The notes: generated from the letters alone by a model not told the origin. A stretch of 64,000 bases of DNA from Sphingomonas sp. LY29 (GCF_035593985.1 NZ_CP141587.1:2168001-2232000), one strand, 5' to 3'. Counted from the first letter of the stretch, positions 1 to 7,822 are shown. Numbers and translations are program-made.

Positions 1-2
1 TG

Positions 3-641
3 GCCGACGAGACGGTGGACGCGGTCTGGTTTGCGCGCGGAGGCTATGGATCGAACCGGATTGCCGAGGCGGCGATGGCCGACCTGCCACCGGCGGCGCG
101 GTCCAAGACGTATTTGGGCTTTTCGGACGGGGGCTTCCTGCTTGCCGCCTTCGACCGCGCTGGCCTGCAGGTCGCGCATGGGCCGATGGTGCAGGACGTG
201 CTCCGGGACGGCGGAGCGGACGCGGTTCGCCGTGCGCTCGATTGGCTGATCGATCGCGACCCGGCATCGCTTGAGGGCGGACTTTCACCGACGCGGCGCT
301 CGATGGCGTTTAACCTGACCGTCCTGTCGAGCCTGCTGGGCACACCGCTCGAACCGGACTTCACCGGTGCCGAGCTGCTGATCGAGGATGTCGCCGAGCA
401 TGAGTATCGGATCGACCGGATGATGTTCCACGTCACCAGCAGCGCGGCGGTCGCGCGATGCGCCGGCATCCGGCTGGGGCGCATCACCGAAGTGCCGGAC
501 AACGACCCGGTCTTCGGCAAGGACGCCGAAGCGATCGTTCGCGAGTGGTGCGGACGCAGCGGAATTGCCTATCTGGGGCCGGCCGATATCGGTCACGACG
601 CGGCGAACAAGGTCGTCCCGTTCCGCCCTGCGCTCGACTGA
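3..641 (+). CDS. LD-carboxypeptidase (peptidase S66), 5' end outside window
   Basis: The reading frame is open to the window edge, so the start is missing; about 212 residues are visible. S66 peptidases remove the terminal D-Ala from muropeptide tetrapeptides during murein recycling in the cytoplasm. Family marks seen are ARGGYGSNR near base 36, the nucleophile-Ser context GFSD near base 120, an acidic IEDV segment followed by YRIDRM near base 385, and the catalytic-His context GHDAANKVVPF near the C-terminus. All three expected catalytic positions are therefore present. A GTG at 15 could be read as a start, but it would remove the N-terminal half of the fold, so truncation by the window is the better reading. 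Confidence 0.85.
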   Translation, partial: ADETVDAVWFARGGYGSNRIAEAAMADLPPAARSKTYLGFSDGGFLLAAFDRAGLQVAHGPMVQDVLRDGGADAVRRALDWLIDRDPASLEGGLSPTRRSMAFNLTVLSSLLGTPLEPDFTGAELLIEDVAEHEYRIDRMMFHVTSSAAVARCAGIRLGRITEVPDNDPVFGKDAEAIVREWCGRSGIAYLGPADIGHDAANKVVPFRPALD

Positions 642-719
642 GCGGGCCTCTTGCGTCGCCCCTCTTGCAAGGGGGTGCCGTTTGCGCTCTACCACTCTGC
701 AGAACAACAGGAGGGCCTC

Positions 720-998
720 ATGGCAAAAGCAGCATCAAGCGGTACCGGTCGTAAAGCAGGTGGCGGTCTCGCCCGCCCGGTGACCCCGTCGCCCGAACTC
801 GCAGCGGTGGTCGGATCGGACCCCTTGCCGCGCAGCGAAGTGGTGTCGAAGGTTTGGGATCACATCCGCAAGAATAACCTCCAGAATCCGCAGAATAAGC
901 GGGAAATTCTGGCCGACGACAAACTGAAGAAAGTCTTCGGCGTCGACAAGTGCACGATGTTCGAAATGAACAAGCACCTGTCGAAGCACCTCAGCTAA
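720..998 (+). CDS. SWIB/MDM2 domain protein
   Basis: A 92-residue basic protein. The C-terminal two thirds (from about residue 30) match the SWIB/MDM2 fold, with SEVVSKVWDHIRKNNLQ and then a KLKKVFG...MFEMNKHLSKHL segment. SWIB domains are best known from eukaryotic SWI/SNF and MDM2 proteins; small stand-alone versions occur in Chlamydia and many proteobacteria, where a chromatin or topological role is suspected but not settled. The start is chosen at the ATG preceded by CAGGAGGG at 708-715. The gene is monocistronic and followed directly by an intrinsic terminator. Confidence 0.85.
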   Translation: MAKAASSGTGRKAGGGLARPVTPSPELAAVVGSDPLPRSEVVSKVWDHIRKNNLQNPQNKREILADDKLKKVFGVDKCTMFEMNKHLSKHLS

Positions 999-1036
999 GA
1001 CAGCTTCTTCCGCTCATCGGCGGGAAACGAAAAACG

Positions 1037-1067
1037 GGGTCTGCGGCCAAGTCGCAGGCCCTTTTTT
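1037..1067 (+). terminator. Intrinsic terminator of the SWIB gene
   Basis: Stem GGGTCTGCG pairs with CGCAGGCCC (one G-T pair) around a short loop and is followed by six T residues at 1062-1067. It lies 39 bases after the SWIB stop codon. Confidence 0.85.
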
Positions 1068-1086
1068 CATGCCCGAGTGATTCGTT

Positions 1087-1836
1087 TCAGCGGCAGCCGC
1101 GCCAACCGGTCGCGCCGCGAGATGCCTGATCGAAGTGAAGATGGTCGGCATGCGCCGCATTATAATCGGGCGACAGGACGGTGGAGAACAGGTCGCAGGC
1201 GCCATCGCGAACGTCGCGAAGAAAGGCTTTTTCGTCCACCTTGCCGTTCCAGTTGCCGAGAAGGGTGATGCGGCGGCCGTCGGCCAGGCGGAAAGCGACG
1301 ATGTCGACCGCATCGGCGGTGGCATGCTCGCTGAACGGGCCGTCGCTGCGCCCGTAGAGACGCCGGCAACTGTAGCTTCCCGCATGGTCGATGCGCGTGA
1401 CGCGGCTGTCGAAATGGCGACGCGCGGCGAGCTGGACCACATCGTGTTCCCAGATCGCCAGTGCCGCCGCGACCGGGCAGGCGGTGACCAGTCCATCGGG
1501 CCGGAAATCGATCGACCGGTCGGTTTCGGGCGTCAGGCGCACGCCGTCGTCGTAACCGCACTGGCCGCCTTCGGCCGACCGGGGCGGGGCGGCGACCTCC
1601 GCGAAGCCGGCAGCGTCCAGTAGGGCTTTGCACGCCGGACCGTCGTCGGTGAGCGCGGCGAGCTTGCGACCGGTAAAGGGCCCCACCGGATCGTCGAGGC
1701 TTAGCGGCGTCCAGGGGAAGCGTTCGGGCTCTTCGACCACCACCCGCTGATATTCGCGCCACCCGAGGAAGAGTGCGCCCACCAACAGGAGGATCGTCAG
1801 CCAGCATCCGATCCGGGCGCTGCGGGGTTTAGGCAC
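1087..1836 (-). CDS. Extensin-like C-terminal domain protein, membrane anchored
   Basis: A 249-residue protein beginning with a basic stretch and a hydrophobic segment (WLTILLLVGALFLGW, about residues 12-26) that should anchor or export it. The rest is the bacterial extensin-like C-terminal domain: CKALLDAAG, a cysteine-containing CGYDDGV, SYSCRRLYGR, FSEHATADAVDI and a terminal HADHLHFD. Cysteines are spaced for disulfides, which fits the periplasm. The domain resembles zinc peptidases of the DD-peptidase type in its SEH...D and HxH motifs; the function is not established. The GTG start at 1836 overlaps the stop of the upstream NUDIX gene by 8 bases, suggesting translational coupling. Confidence 0.75.
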   Translation of the reverse strand: MPKPRSARIGCWLTILLLVGALFLGWREYQRVVVEEPERFPWTPLSLDDPVGPFTGRKLAALTDDGPACKALLDAAGFAEVAAPPRSAEGGQCGYDDGVRLTPETDRSIDFRPDGLVTACPVAAALAIWEHDVVQLAARRHFDSRVTRIDHAGSYSCRRLYGRSDGPFSEHATADAVDIVAFRLADGRRITLLGNWNGKVDEKAFLRDVRDGACDLFSTVLSPDYNAAHADHLHFDQASRGATGWRGCR

Positions 1837-2575
1837 GAAAGGCGGTCGTGAGCGGTTCGAACAAGATCGGATAGCCGCGATCGCCGGGAATGCGGACGTG
1901 AGGCACGCCGTCGATGTCCTCGACCCACGGGATGATTGTATCGAGCGAGTGATCCTTCGCATCTTCGATCGCGGCGGTCAGCAGGCGATGCCGCGCCAGC
2001 CGTTCCAGGTTACGTTTGGTCGGGAAGATCGCGTGGGCGTCGCCGCGCTCGATCCGCTTCAGAATGTCTTCTGGCGATGCCCACTCGGCGGCGACGCACT
2101 CGCCGGGTTGTGGCGTGGTCGGCCAATCGCCCTTAGGCGAGGGCGCCAGATAGAAGATCGTGTCGAACTTCCGTGGCTGCTTGAATGCCGGCATCCATCG
2201 CGCGAACGGCACGAGCAGGTCGAGGTCGAGGCGCAGCCCCATCGTCGCGATCGCGTCGGCGAAGTCGTCGCCGGCGAGTAGTCGCCGCTGAAGTTCGGGA
2301 CCGGCCTCGGGAGCGGCGTCCGCAGCGACCAACACCGCGCTCTCCTCGACCGTTTCGCGAATCGCGGTGATCTTGGCCGCCTCATCGGGCGAGCCCAGTT
2401 CCGCAGCGAATCGACGGTCGGCGTTATCCACCCGGCCGCCGGGAAAAACGGTCGCGCCAGCCGCGAAAGCCATGCGCGACGACCGCTCCACTACGAGAAT
2501 TCGCGGATCGGCGAAAGTGGGAGTGGGGTCGCGCCAGACGATCAGGGTGGCGGCGGGAATGGCGTCGTCGTGCAT
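1829..2575 (-). CDS. NUDIX hydrolase
   Basis: A 248-residue protein with the start FPGGRVD and the core RETVEESAV of a NUDIX box, separated by an insertion of about 20 residues. This spacing is typical of the NUDT19-like/CoA-pyrophosphatase branch of large NUDIX proteins. The substrate is not determined. The ATG at 2575 is chosen because the only upstream alternative is a TTG lying in the neighbouring terminator. The gene is followed with an 8-base overlap by the extensin-like gene, so the two are probably cotranscribed. Confidence 0.8.
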   Translation of the reverse strand: MHDDAIPAATLIVWRDPTPTFADPRILVVERSSRMAFAAGATVFPGGRVDNADRRFAAELGSPDEAAKITAIRETVEESAVLVAADAAPEAGPELQRRLLAGDDFADAIATMGLRLDLDLLVPFARWMPAFKQPRKFDTIFYLAPSPKGDWPTTPQPGECVAAEWASPEDILKRIERGDAHAIFPTKRNLERLARHRLLTAAIEDAKDHSLDTIIPWVEDIDGVPHVRIPGDRGYPILFEPLTTAFRA

Positions 2576-2605
2576 GAAGCCTGCTGTAGAAGCTGTTCGA
2601 TCCAA

Positions 2606-2641
2606 AGAAAAAGGGCCGGCAGCCCGAAGGCGCCGGCCCTT
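2606..2641 (-). terminator. Intrinsic terminator of the small lipoprotein gene
   Basis: Ten-base stem AAGGGCCGGC / GCCGGCCCTT (2611-2620 with 2632-2641). Read on the minus strand it is followed by a T-rich tract complementary to 2603-2612. Confidence 0.8.
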
Positions 2642-2673
2642 CCTTTTCCACCCCCCGGAAGGGATGGTATGGC

Positions 2674-2958
2674 TTACATCGCGTTGACGTCGGCCGGGGT
2701 CGTCGCGGACGCGTTCACGTCTGCGTCGTCGATGGCGTCGGCCTTGCGGTCGCCTTCGGCTTCAAGAGCGTCAGCCTGGTTCTCGAGGGCAGCGGCTTCA
2801 CCAGTGTTGGCGGTGTTGTCGGCCATCATTTCGAGGTTGTCGGCGGCGGCTTCATAGTTGTCCTCGACGTTGTCGGCGAGGGTGTCGTCGCCCTTACCGC
2901 CACAAGCGGCCAGAGCGAGAGCGGAAGCGCCAACCAGCGCGAACGAAAGCTTCTTCAT
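2674..2958 (-). CDS. Small acidic lipoprotein
   Basis: A 94-residue protein with a classical lipoprotein signal: basic N-terminus, hydrophobic core and lipobox ALAAC with the acylated Cys at residue 19. The mature part is short, very acidic and rich in Ala, Asp, Asn and Glu, with repeated ADN units (ADNVEDN, AADNLEMMADN) and probable helical or coiled-coil character. It has no cofactor motifs. A ribosome site AAGGGGA precedes the ATG. It is probably an abundant envelope lipoprotein; no function can be assigned. Confidence 0.75.
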   Translation of the reverse strand: MKKLSFALVGASALALAACGGKGDDTLADNVEDNYEAAADNLEMMADNTANTGEAAALENQADALEAEGDRKADAIDDADVNASATTPADVNAM

Positions 2959-3069
2959 TGGAAAAATCCCCTTTTAATCGTGTGGTGGCGCAGCGCCGTC
3001 CTCACATGAGCGGTTCAAACGCAACCACATCCGTAACGGTTCCCCGGAAGCGTCGCTTTTGTCAATCGC

Positions 3070-3097
3070 TTGTCTCGCGGAGCAGAGGAGCCTATCT
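3070..3097 (+). promoter_or_regulatory. Likely tmRNA promoter
   Basis: TTGTCT at 3070-3075 and CTATCT at 3092-3097 are separated by 16 bases. This would start transcription at about 3103, exactly where the inferred acceptor piece of the tmRNA begins. It is inferred by position and consensus only. Confidence 0.45.
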
Positions 3098-3102
3098 TGG
3101 CC

Positions 3103-3465
3103 ATGCCGGGCAACCGGCTACGTCGGTAGATGATTGGGTGGAATAGGCATTTCGGACCCGGGGGGCAGTACCCCGGCGCCTCCACCACCAGCGGATCATG
3201 CGAATTTTTCAATTCGGGTTGGCTGCTGATGGGGGCGAAATAGGATCGACGAGTGCAATAAAGTCCCAGTTGCCGATCGGTATGAGACCACCGCGACGGC
3301 TCATTCACACAAGTGCCAACGATAACGAGGCTCTTGCGATTGCCGCGTAACCCAATGCCTCACGGTATAGGTTACTAGGACAAAAGCGCGGTCGGACCCC
3401 ACCGGGCAACAGAAGGGGAATCCAGCGGCCTCCAGGGGAGCCGGGCAACAGAATCCCCTGGACTA
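3103..3465 (+). ncRNA. ssrA: tmRNA, circularly permuted two-piece form
   Basis: tmRNA rescues stalled ribosomes and tags the nascent chain for proteolysis. The tRNA-like 3' end comes first here: a T-arm-like CCGGG...CCCGG and then CGCCTCCACCA ending at 3187. The 5' end of the mature molecule, GGGGGCGAAATAGGATCGAC, begins at 3231. GGGGGCG pairs with CGCCTCC as a seven-base acceptor stem with one G-U, which proves the permutation. The tag is encoded at 3315-3350 (GCC to TAA) and reads ANDNEALAIAA. The 43-base spacer 3188-3230 contains a CGAATT/AATTCG hairpin and is presumably excised. Two hairpins with near-identical loops close the coding piece (3397-3461). The outer ends 3103 and 3465 are estimates. 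Confidence 0.93.
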
Positions 3466-3521
3466 TTTCCGTCATCGCCGACGCCTGATTGCCAGCGCAC
3501 GTCCACGACGTTCGCGGTGGT

Positions 3522-3947
3522 TTACGGGCGTTTGCGTAGCTCGTCGCGGATTTCGCTAAGCAATTCGACCTCGGTCGGACCGGCGGGCGCTTGGTCGGGA
3601 CGGCGAATCAGGCGGTTGGCGTAGCGGACGATCAGGAAGATGATGAACGCCAGGATCAGGAAGTTGATCACAACGGTCACGAACTGCCCCCAGCCGAGGA
3701 CCGCGACGCCCGCCGCCTTCAGCGCGGCATAGCTGGTCGGATCGCCCTGAAAGGTTTCGGGGATCGGGCCGAGCACGGTGAAGTAATTGGCGAAATCGAG
3801 CCCGCCGAAGATCGCGCCGACAACCGGCATGATGACGTCGTCTGTCAGGCTGGCAGTAATGGTGGCGAAGGCCGCGCCGATGATGACGGCGACGGCGAGG
3901 TCGAGGACGTTGCCCCGGGCAATGAAGGCCTTGAATTCGGTCAGCAT
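3522..3947 (-). CDS. mscL: Large-conductance mechanosensitive channel MscL
   Basis: A 141-residue inner-membrane protein, a normal length for MscL, which forms a homopentameric channel releasing solutes on hypo-osmotic shock. It starts with the amphipathic helix [13 protein letters not shown], followed by TM1 ([17 protein letters not shown]), a periplasmic loop, TM2 ([19 protein letters not shown]) and a charged C-terminal helix ([13 protein letters not shown]). The ATG at 3947 has AGGGAG upstream; a longer in-frame extension to 4019 has no family similarity and is rejected. It is divergent from lemA. Confidence 0.95.
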   Translation of the reverse strand: MLTEFKAFIARGNVLDLAVAVIIGAAFATITASLTDDVIMPVVGAIFGGLDFANYFTVLGPIPETFQGDPTSYAALKAAGVAVLGWGQFVTVVINFLILAFIIFLIVRYANRLIRRPDQAPAGPTEVELLSEIRDELRKRP

Positions 3948-4069
3948 CGCGTTGCTCCCTGTTCCAGTGGCGAAGGAATCCAATCTATCGCATCGGCAGG
4001 TGATTGAAAGACGTAACACACTCCCCTAGATTCACTGCCTTGCATATGGGCTTTTAGGGGGCCGCACCG

Positions 4070-4669
4070 ATGACTGCATTCTCTCGTACCGCTTTGATCG
4101 CACCGATTGCCGCGCTTAGCCTTGCCGGCTGCGGCCTCAATTCGGTTCCGACCGCCGAGGAAAACGTCAACGCCAAGTGGGCCGACGTTCAGAGCGAATA
4201 TCAGCGCCGTTCCGATCTCATCCCGAACCTCGTCGAGACCGTTCGCGGTTATGCCAAGCAAGAAGCCAGCGTGCTCCAGCAGGTCACCGAGGCGCGTGCG
4301 AGCGCAGGCCGGGTGACGCTGAGCGCCGAGGACCTCGACGATCCCGCCAAGGTGCGCGCCTTCAACGAGGCGCAGAATCGCCTGACGCAGGCGATCATCC
4401 CGCTTCAGCGGCTGCAGGAAGCCTATCCCGACCTGAAGTCGAACCAGAACTTCCTGACGCTGCAGAGCCAGATCGAGGGCACCGAGAATTCGATCCTGGT
4501 GTCCCGCCGCGATTATAACGAGGCGGTGCAGGCCTATAACACCCGCATCCGGACCTTCCCCGACGCGATCGGCGCGAAGATCTTCTACGGCGCCAAGCCC
4601 AAGGTCCCGTTCGAAGCCGCTGCGGGCGCCCAGGAAGCGCCCAAGGTCGATTTCGACACGACGGGCTAA
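4070..4669 (+). CDS. lemA: LemA family lipoprotein-like protein
   Basis: A 199-residue protein with an N-terminal signal and lipobox (SLAGC near residue 21), followed by the LemA helical domain: NAKWADVQSEYQRRSDLIPNL, VETVRGYAKQE and LQSQIEGTENSILVSRRDYN. LemA proteins are envelope-associated and of unclear role; they commonly sit beside TPM-domain genes, as here. The next gene begins two bases after the stop. The start follows AGGGGG and is the only ATG that keeps the signal sequence. Confidence 0.9.
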   Translation: MTAFSRTALIAPIAALSLAGCGLNSVPTAEENVNAKWADVQSEYQRRSDLIPNLVETVRGYAKQEASVLQQVTEARASAGRVTLSAEDLDDPAKVRAFNEAQNRLTQAIIPLQRLQEAYPDLKSNQNFLTLQSQIEGTENSILVSRRDYNEAVQAYNTRIRTFPDAIGAKIFYGAKPKVPFEAAAGAQEAPKVDFDTTG

Positions 4670-4670
4670 G

Positions 4671-5495
4671 ATGGTCCGTTTCCTTGCCGGCGTGTGGCTG
4701 GCGGTGCTCCTTGTCGCCGCCCCCGCTGCCGCGCAGACCTTTCCGAAGCTGACCGGGCGGGTCGTCGACCAGGCCGGGCTGTTACAGCCTGCGCAGGTCG
4801 TCGACCTGACCAGCAAGTCGGAGGCCCTGGAGGCGGCGACGGGACGGCAGTTCGTGGTCGCGACCGTCCGCAGCCTCGAAGGGCGGACGATTGAGGACTA
4901 TGGTTATCGGCTGGGCCGGGCGTGGGGCATCGGCGACGCCCAGGAGGATGACGGCGTAATCCTTCTGGTCGCGCCGAACGAGAAAAAGGTTCGGATCGAG
5001 ACCGGATATGGTGCGCGCGTCTTCCTGACCGATGCGGTGTCGAGCGTGATCATCCGCGAGGCGATCCTTCCACGCTTCAAGGAAGGCGACATGCCCGGCG
5101 GGATTACTGCCGGTGCAGACCGGATCATCGAAACGATGCAGCTGCCCGCGGCCGAAGCGGCCAAGCGCGCGCAGGATATCGGCGCGGCCGAGGCGCGCCG
5201 GTCGGACCGCGGGGTCAATCCGATCCCGGTCATGGCCATCGTCATCATCTTCTTCGTCATCCTGACCAGCATCGCTCGCGGCGTTCGTGGCGGTCGCAAA
5301 TATCGCAAGCGCGGAGGCTTCGATTCCGGCGACGCGGCGGTAATCCTGTGGGGCCTCGACGCCATTTCGCGTGGGTCGCGTGGCGGCGGCTGGGGCGGTG
5401 GTGGCTTCGGTGGCGGCGGCGGCTTTGGCGGCGGCGGCGGTTTTTCGGGCGGCGGCGGCGGCTTCGGCGGCGGCGGCGCTTCGGGGGGGTGGTGA
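4671..5495 (+). CDS. TPM domain protein, secreted, Gly-rich C-terminus (YgcG family)
   Basis: A 274-residue protein with a signal peptide ending near AAAQT, a TPM (TLP18.3/Psb32/MOLO-1) domain over about residues 22-170 including GRVVDQAGLL and KKVRIETGYG, a transmembrane helix (VMAIVIIFFVILTSIA, about 187-202), and a C-terminal tail made almost wholly of Gly with Phe and Ser after residue 235. This layout is standard for YgcG-like proteins. The Gly-rich coding DNA is low complexity and produces a long Pro-rich spurious frame on the opposite strand. Its stop overlaps the start of the next TPM gene. Confidence 0.88.
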   Translation: MVRFLAGVWLAVLLVAAPAAAQTFPKLTGRVVDQAGLLQPAQVVDLTSKSEALEAATGRQFVVATVRSLEGRTIEDYGYRLGRAWGIGDAQEDDGVILLVAPNEKKVRIETGYGARVFLTDAVSSVIIREAILPRFKEGDMPGGITAGADRIIETMQLPAAEAAKRAQDIGAAEARRSDRGVNPIPVMAIVIIFFVILTSIARGVRGGRKYRKRGGFDSGDAAVILWGLDAISRGSRGGGWGGGGFGGGGGFGGGGGFSGGGGGFGGGGASGGW

Positions 5496-6172
5496 TGGAC
5501 GTGATCCGGCTGAGCGCCGACGACCATGCCCGCGTCAGCACGGCGATCGCGGCGGCGGAAGCGAAGAGCGATGGCGAGATCGTCGCGATCGCGACCGACC
5601 TGTCGGACAGCTATCATGACGTCGGGCTTCACTGGGCGGTGTTGGCGCTGTTCGTGTCGCTTGGCATCTTCGCCGCGATGCCCGGTTGGCTGGAGGGCGC
5701 GCGCGACCTGATCAGTGGTTGGGCGGGCGAGCCTGCCTTGCGCGACCTGCTGACCCTGCAGCTGTTCGTGGCGCTGCTGGTGTTCCTGCTTGTGCTGTAC
5801 GCATGCAAATGGATGCCGCTTCGGCTGGCGCTGACTCCTGCCTCGACCAAGCTGCGCCGCGTACGCCGCCGGGCGATCATGCTGTTCAGGACGGGCGCGG
5901 AAAAGCGGACGATCGGCCGCACCGGCATCCTCATTTATCTGTCGACGGCGGAGCATCGCGCCGAGATCGTGGCCGACGAGGCCATTACCTCGGTGACCAA
6001 TGCCGACACGTGGGGCGAGGCGATGGCGGCGCTGCTTGCCGAGGTGAAGCAGGGGCGGCCCGCGGACGGAATCGTCGCGGCGATCGGCTTGATCGGCGAG
6101 GTGCTTGCCCAGCATTTCCCCAAGACCGCCGGGGACAGCAACGAAATCCCAGACAAGCTGATCGAATTGTGA
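5495..6172 (+). CDS. TPM domain protein, second copy, membrane-bound
   Basis: A 225-residue protein whose ATG overlaps the TGA of the preceding TPM gene (TGATG). The N-terminal part (HARVSTAIAAAEAKSDGEIV) is the start of the TPM domain. Two hydrophobic helices are inserted (about residues 42-60 and 83-101). The second half resumes with RTGILIYLSTAEHRAEIVAD, the conserved TPM core. It lacks both signal peptide and Gly tail, so it differs in topology from its neighbour. The tandem pair following lemA suggests the products act together in the envelope. Confidence 0.82.
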   Translation: MDVIRLSADDHARVSTAIAAAEAKSDGEIVAIATDLSDSYHDVGLHWAVLALFVSLGIFAAMPGWLEGARDLISGWAGEPALRDLLTLQLFVALLVFLLVLYACKWMPLRLALTPASTKLRRVRRRAIMLFRTGAEKRTIGRTGILIYLSTAEHRAEIVADEAITSVTNADTWGEAMAALLAEVKQGRPADGIVAAIGLIGEVLAQHFPKTAGDSNEIPDKLIEL

Positions 6173-6681
6173 CTGCCGAATCGATGTGGCTCGGCCGCTA
6201 CGTCGAGGTGGTGCGCGAGGGTCGGTGGGAATATGTCCGCCGCGTCGGTGGGGTCGGCGCGGTCGTGATCCTGGCGGAGCATGAGGGCCAGGTCGTGCTG
6301 ATCGAGCAGTATCGGGTGCCGCTCGGCCAGCGCTGCATCGAGCTTCCCGCCGGGCTGGTCGGCGACGAGGACCCCGACGCGGGCGTCGACGATACTGCGA
6401 TCAAGGAATTGGAAGAGGAGACCGGCTTCACCGCCGAGCGAATCGAGCGGGTCGGCTTCTTCCATTCGTCGCCGGGCATGGTGTCGGAAGGCTTCACGCT
6501 GGTTCGCGCCAGCGGGCTTCGGCGCATCGGCGAGGGGGGCGGGACCGAAGTCGAGGAGATCGTCGTCCACCTCGTGCCGCGCGCGGATATTCCTGCCTTC
6601 CTCGACTCCAAGCGCGGCGAAGGCTGCGCGGTCGACGTGAAACTGCTGTTGTTGCTGGGGCCGTCGGTCCTGACCGACTGA
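6169..6681 (+). CDS. NUDIX hydrolase, ADP-ribose pyrophosphatase type
   Basis: A 170-residue protein with a conventional NUDIX box: an ELPAGLVG start, an insertion, and KELEEETGF as the catalytic helix with the metal-binding glutamates. The upstream VVLIEQYRVPLGQ and downstream FFHSSPGMVSEGF match the ADP-ribose/NDP-sugar pyrophosphatase branch. A GTG at 6169 overlaps the previous stop (GTGA) and is taken as the start; the ATG at 6184 is an alternative. It is the last gene of the lemA-TPM-TPM operon, and its stop directly abuts the stop of the convergent phosphotransferase gene. Confidence 0.85.
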   Translation: MTAESMWLGRYVEVVREGRWEYVRRVGGVGAVVILAEHEGQVVLIEQYRVPLGQRCIELPAGLVGDEDPDAGVDDTAIKELEEETGFTAERIERVGFFHSSPGMVSEGFTLVRASGLRRIGEGGGTEVEEIVVHLVPRADIPAFLDSKRGEGCAVDVKLLLLLGPSVLTD

Positions 6682-7752
6682 TCAGTCGAGTTTGGCGGTT
6701 CGCGTCTGCGCCAGCGCGAGCTCGGCCAACGGCTCCAGTTTCTCGACCATTGCGGCTGCATGGGCCGAGGAGGCGTTTCCGCGAACGACTCGTCCCTTGA
6801 TGCCGTGCAGGATCGCGGCGAGGCGGAACATGACGAACACCGCGAGATAATCGACGTCGGGCAGTCGCTCGCGGCCGGTGCGGCGGCAGTAAGCGGCGAT
6901 ATAGTCGGCCTCGCTCGGGATACCGAGCGGCTCCAGGTCGATACCCGCGAGCCCCGCGAAGATCGACGAGGGCATGCGGTACATCATCAAATGATAGACG
7001 AAGTCGGCCACCGGATCGCCGAGCGTCGACAATTCCCAGTCGAGCACCGCGACGACGACCGGGGCGGCGGGATCGAAGATCATGTTGTCGCAGCGAAAGT
7101 CGCCATGCACGACACGCGAGTCGCCCCGGTCGGGCGGGGCATGCGTGCCGAGCCAGTCGACCAGCGCGTCCATCTGGGGCAGGCGGCCCGCGTCGGTGTC
7201 CGCCAGGTACTGCTTCGACCAGCGCGCGACCTGTCGCTCGACGAAGCCCGCAGGACGTCCATAATCGCCGAGGCCGATCGCGGCGGGATCGAAGGAGTGA
7301 AGCTGGGCGATGGTGGCGTTCATCGCGTCGAAGTGCGCGGCGCGTGTCGCCGGATCGAGGCCGGGGAAATGCGCCTCCCACACGATCCGTCCCTCGACCA
7401 TGTCCATCACGAAGAAGGGCGTGCCGATGACGCCTTCGTCCTCGCAAAGGCCATGGACGTGCGGCACCGCGAAGCCCTTCGCGCCCAGGGCGCTCATGAC
7501 CCGCGCCTCGCGGTCGACGGCGTGGGCGCCGGGCAAAAGCTTGCCGGGCGGCTTGCGGCGAAGGACGTAGGACTTGGCCGGAGTGTCGAGGCGATAAGTC
7601 GGGTTGGACTGTCCGCCCTTGAACTGGCTGACACTCAGCGGGCCGGCGAAGCCGTCGACGTGATCTCTCATCCAGCGACCGAGCGCGTCGACGTCGAAGC
7701 GAAGCCGCTCGCTGACGTCGCGTGTGCCGCTGTTCGCTTCGGTCCTGTCCAT
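6682..7752 (-). CDS. Aminoglycoside-phosphotransferase-fold (APH) family kinase
   Basis: A 356-residue protein of the APH/choline-kinase fold, closest in layout to the ACAD10/11-type subfamily often linked to acyl-CoA metabolism. Motifs are FKGGQSNPTY (nucleotide loop), SYVLRRKPPG (ATP-binding Lys), VVHGDFRCDNMIFD (catalytic loop with the HGD Asp) and AVLDWELSTLGDP (metal-binding Asp). The length is complete. The substrate is unknown and an antibiotic is unlikely for a chromosomal member of this branch. A long frame on the same strand (6494-8134) is a spurious read-through in another phase. Confidence 0.82.
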   Translation of the reverse strand: MDRTEANSGTRDVSERLRFDVDALGRWMRDHVDGFAGPLSVSQFKGGQSNPTYRLDTPAKSYVLRRKPPGKLLPGAHAVDREARVMSALGAKGFAVPHVHGLCEDEGVIGTPFFVMDMVEGRIVWEAHFPGLDPATRAAHFDAMNATIAQLHSFDPAAIGLGDYGRPAGFVERQVARWSKQYLADTDAGRLPQMDALVDWLGTHAPPDRGDSRVVHGDFRCDNMIFDPAAPVVVAVLDWELSTLGDPVADFVYHLMMYRMPSSIFAGLAGIDLEPLGIPSEADYIAAYCRRTGRERLPDVDYLAVFVMFRLAAILHGIKGRVVRGNASSAHAAAMVEKLEPLAELALAQTRTAKLD

Positions 7753-7822
7753 GACAAAAGCCTAGACGCGCTTTCGCGCCGCGCAAGGTGAACGATGACG
7801 ATGGTTCGGCGTTAATCCGCGC

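Noticed and set aside
2958..3146. 62-residue open frame on the + strand
   Set aside because: It covers the tmRNA promoter and acceptor piece; the composition is not protein-like.
3015..3308. 97-residue open frame on the - strand
   Set aside because: It is entirely within the tmRNA region and has no ribosome site or similarity.
4904..6115. Pro-rich 403-residue frame on the - strand
   Set aside because: The Pro repeats are the complement of the Gly-rich tail of the TPM protein.
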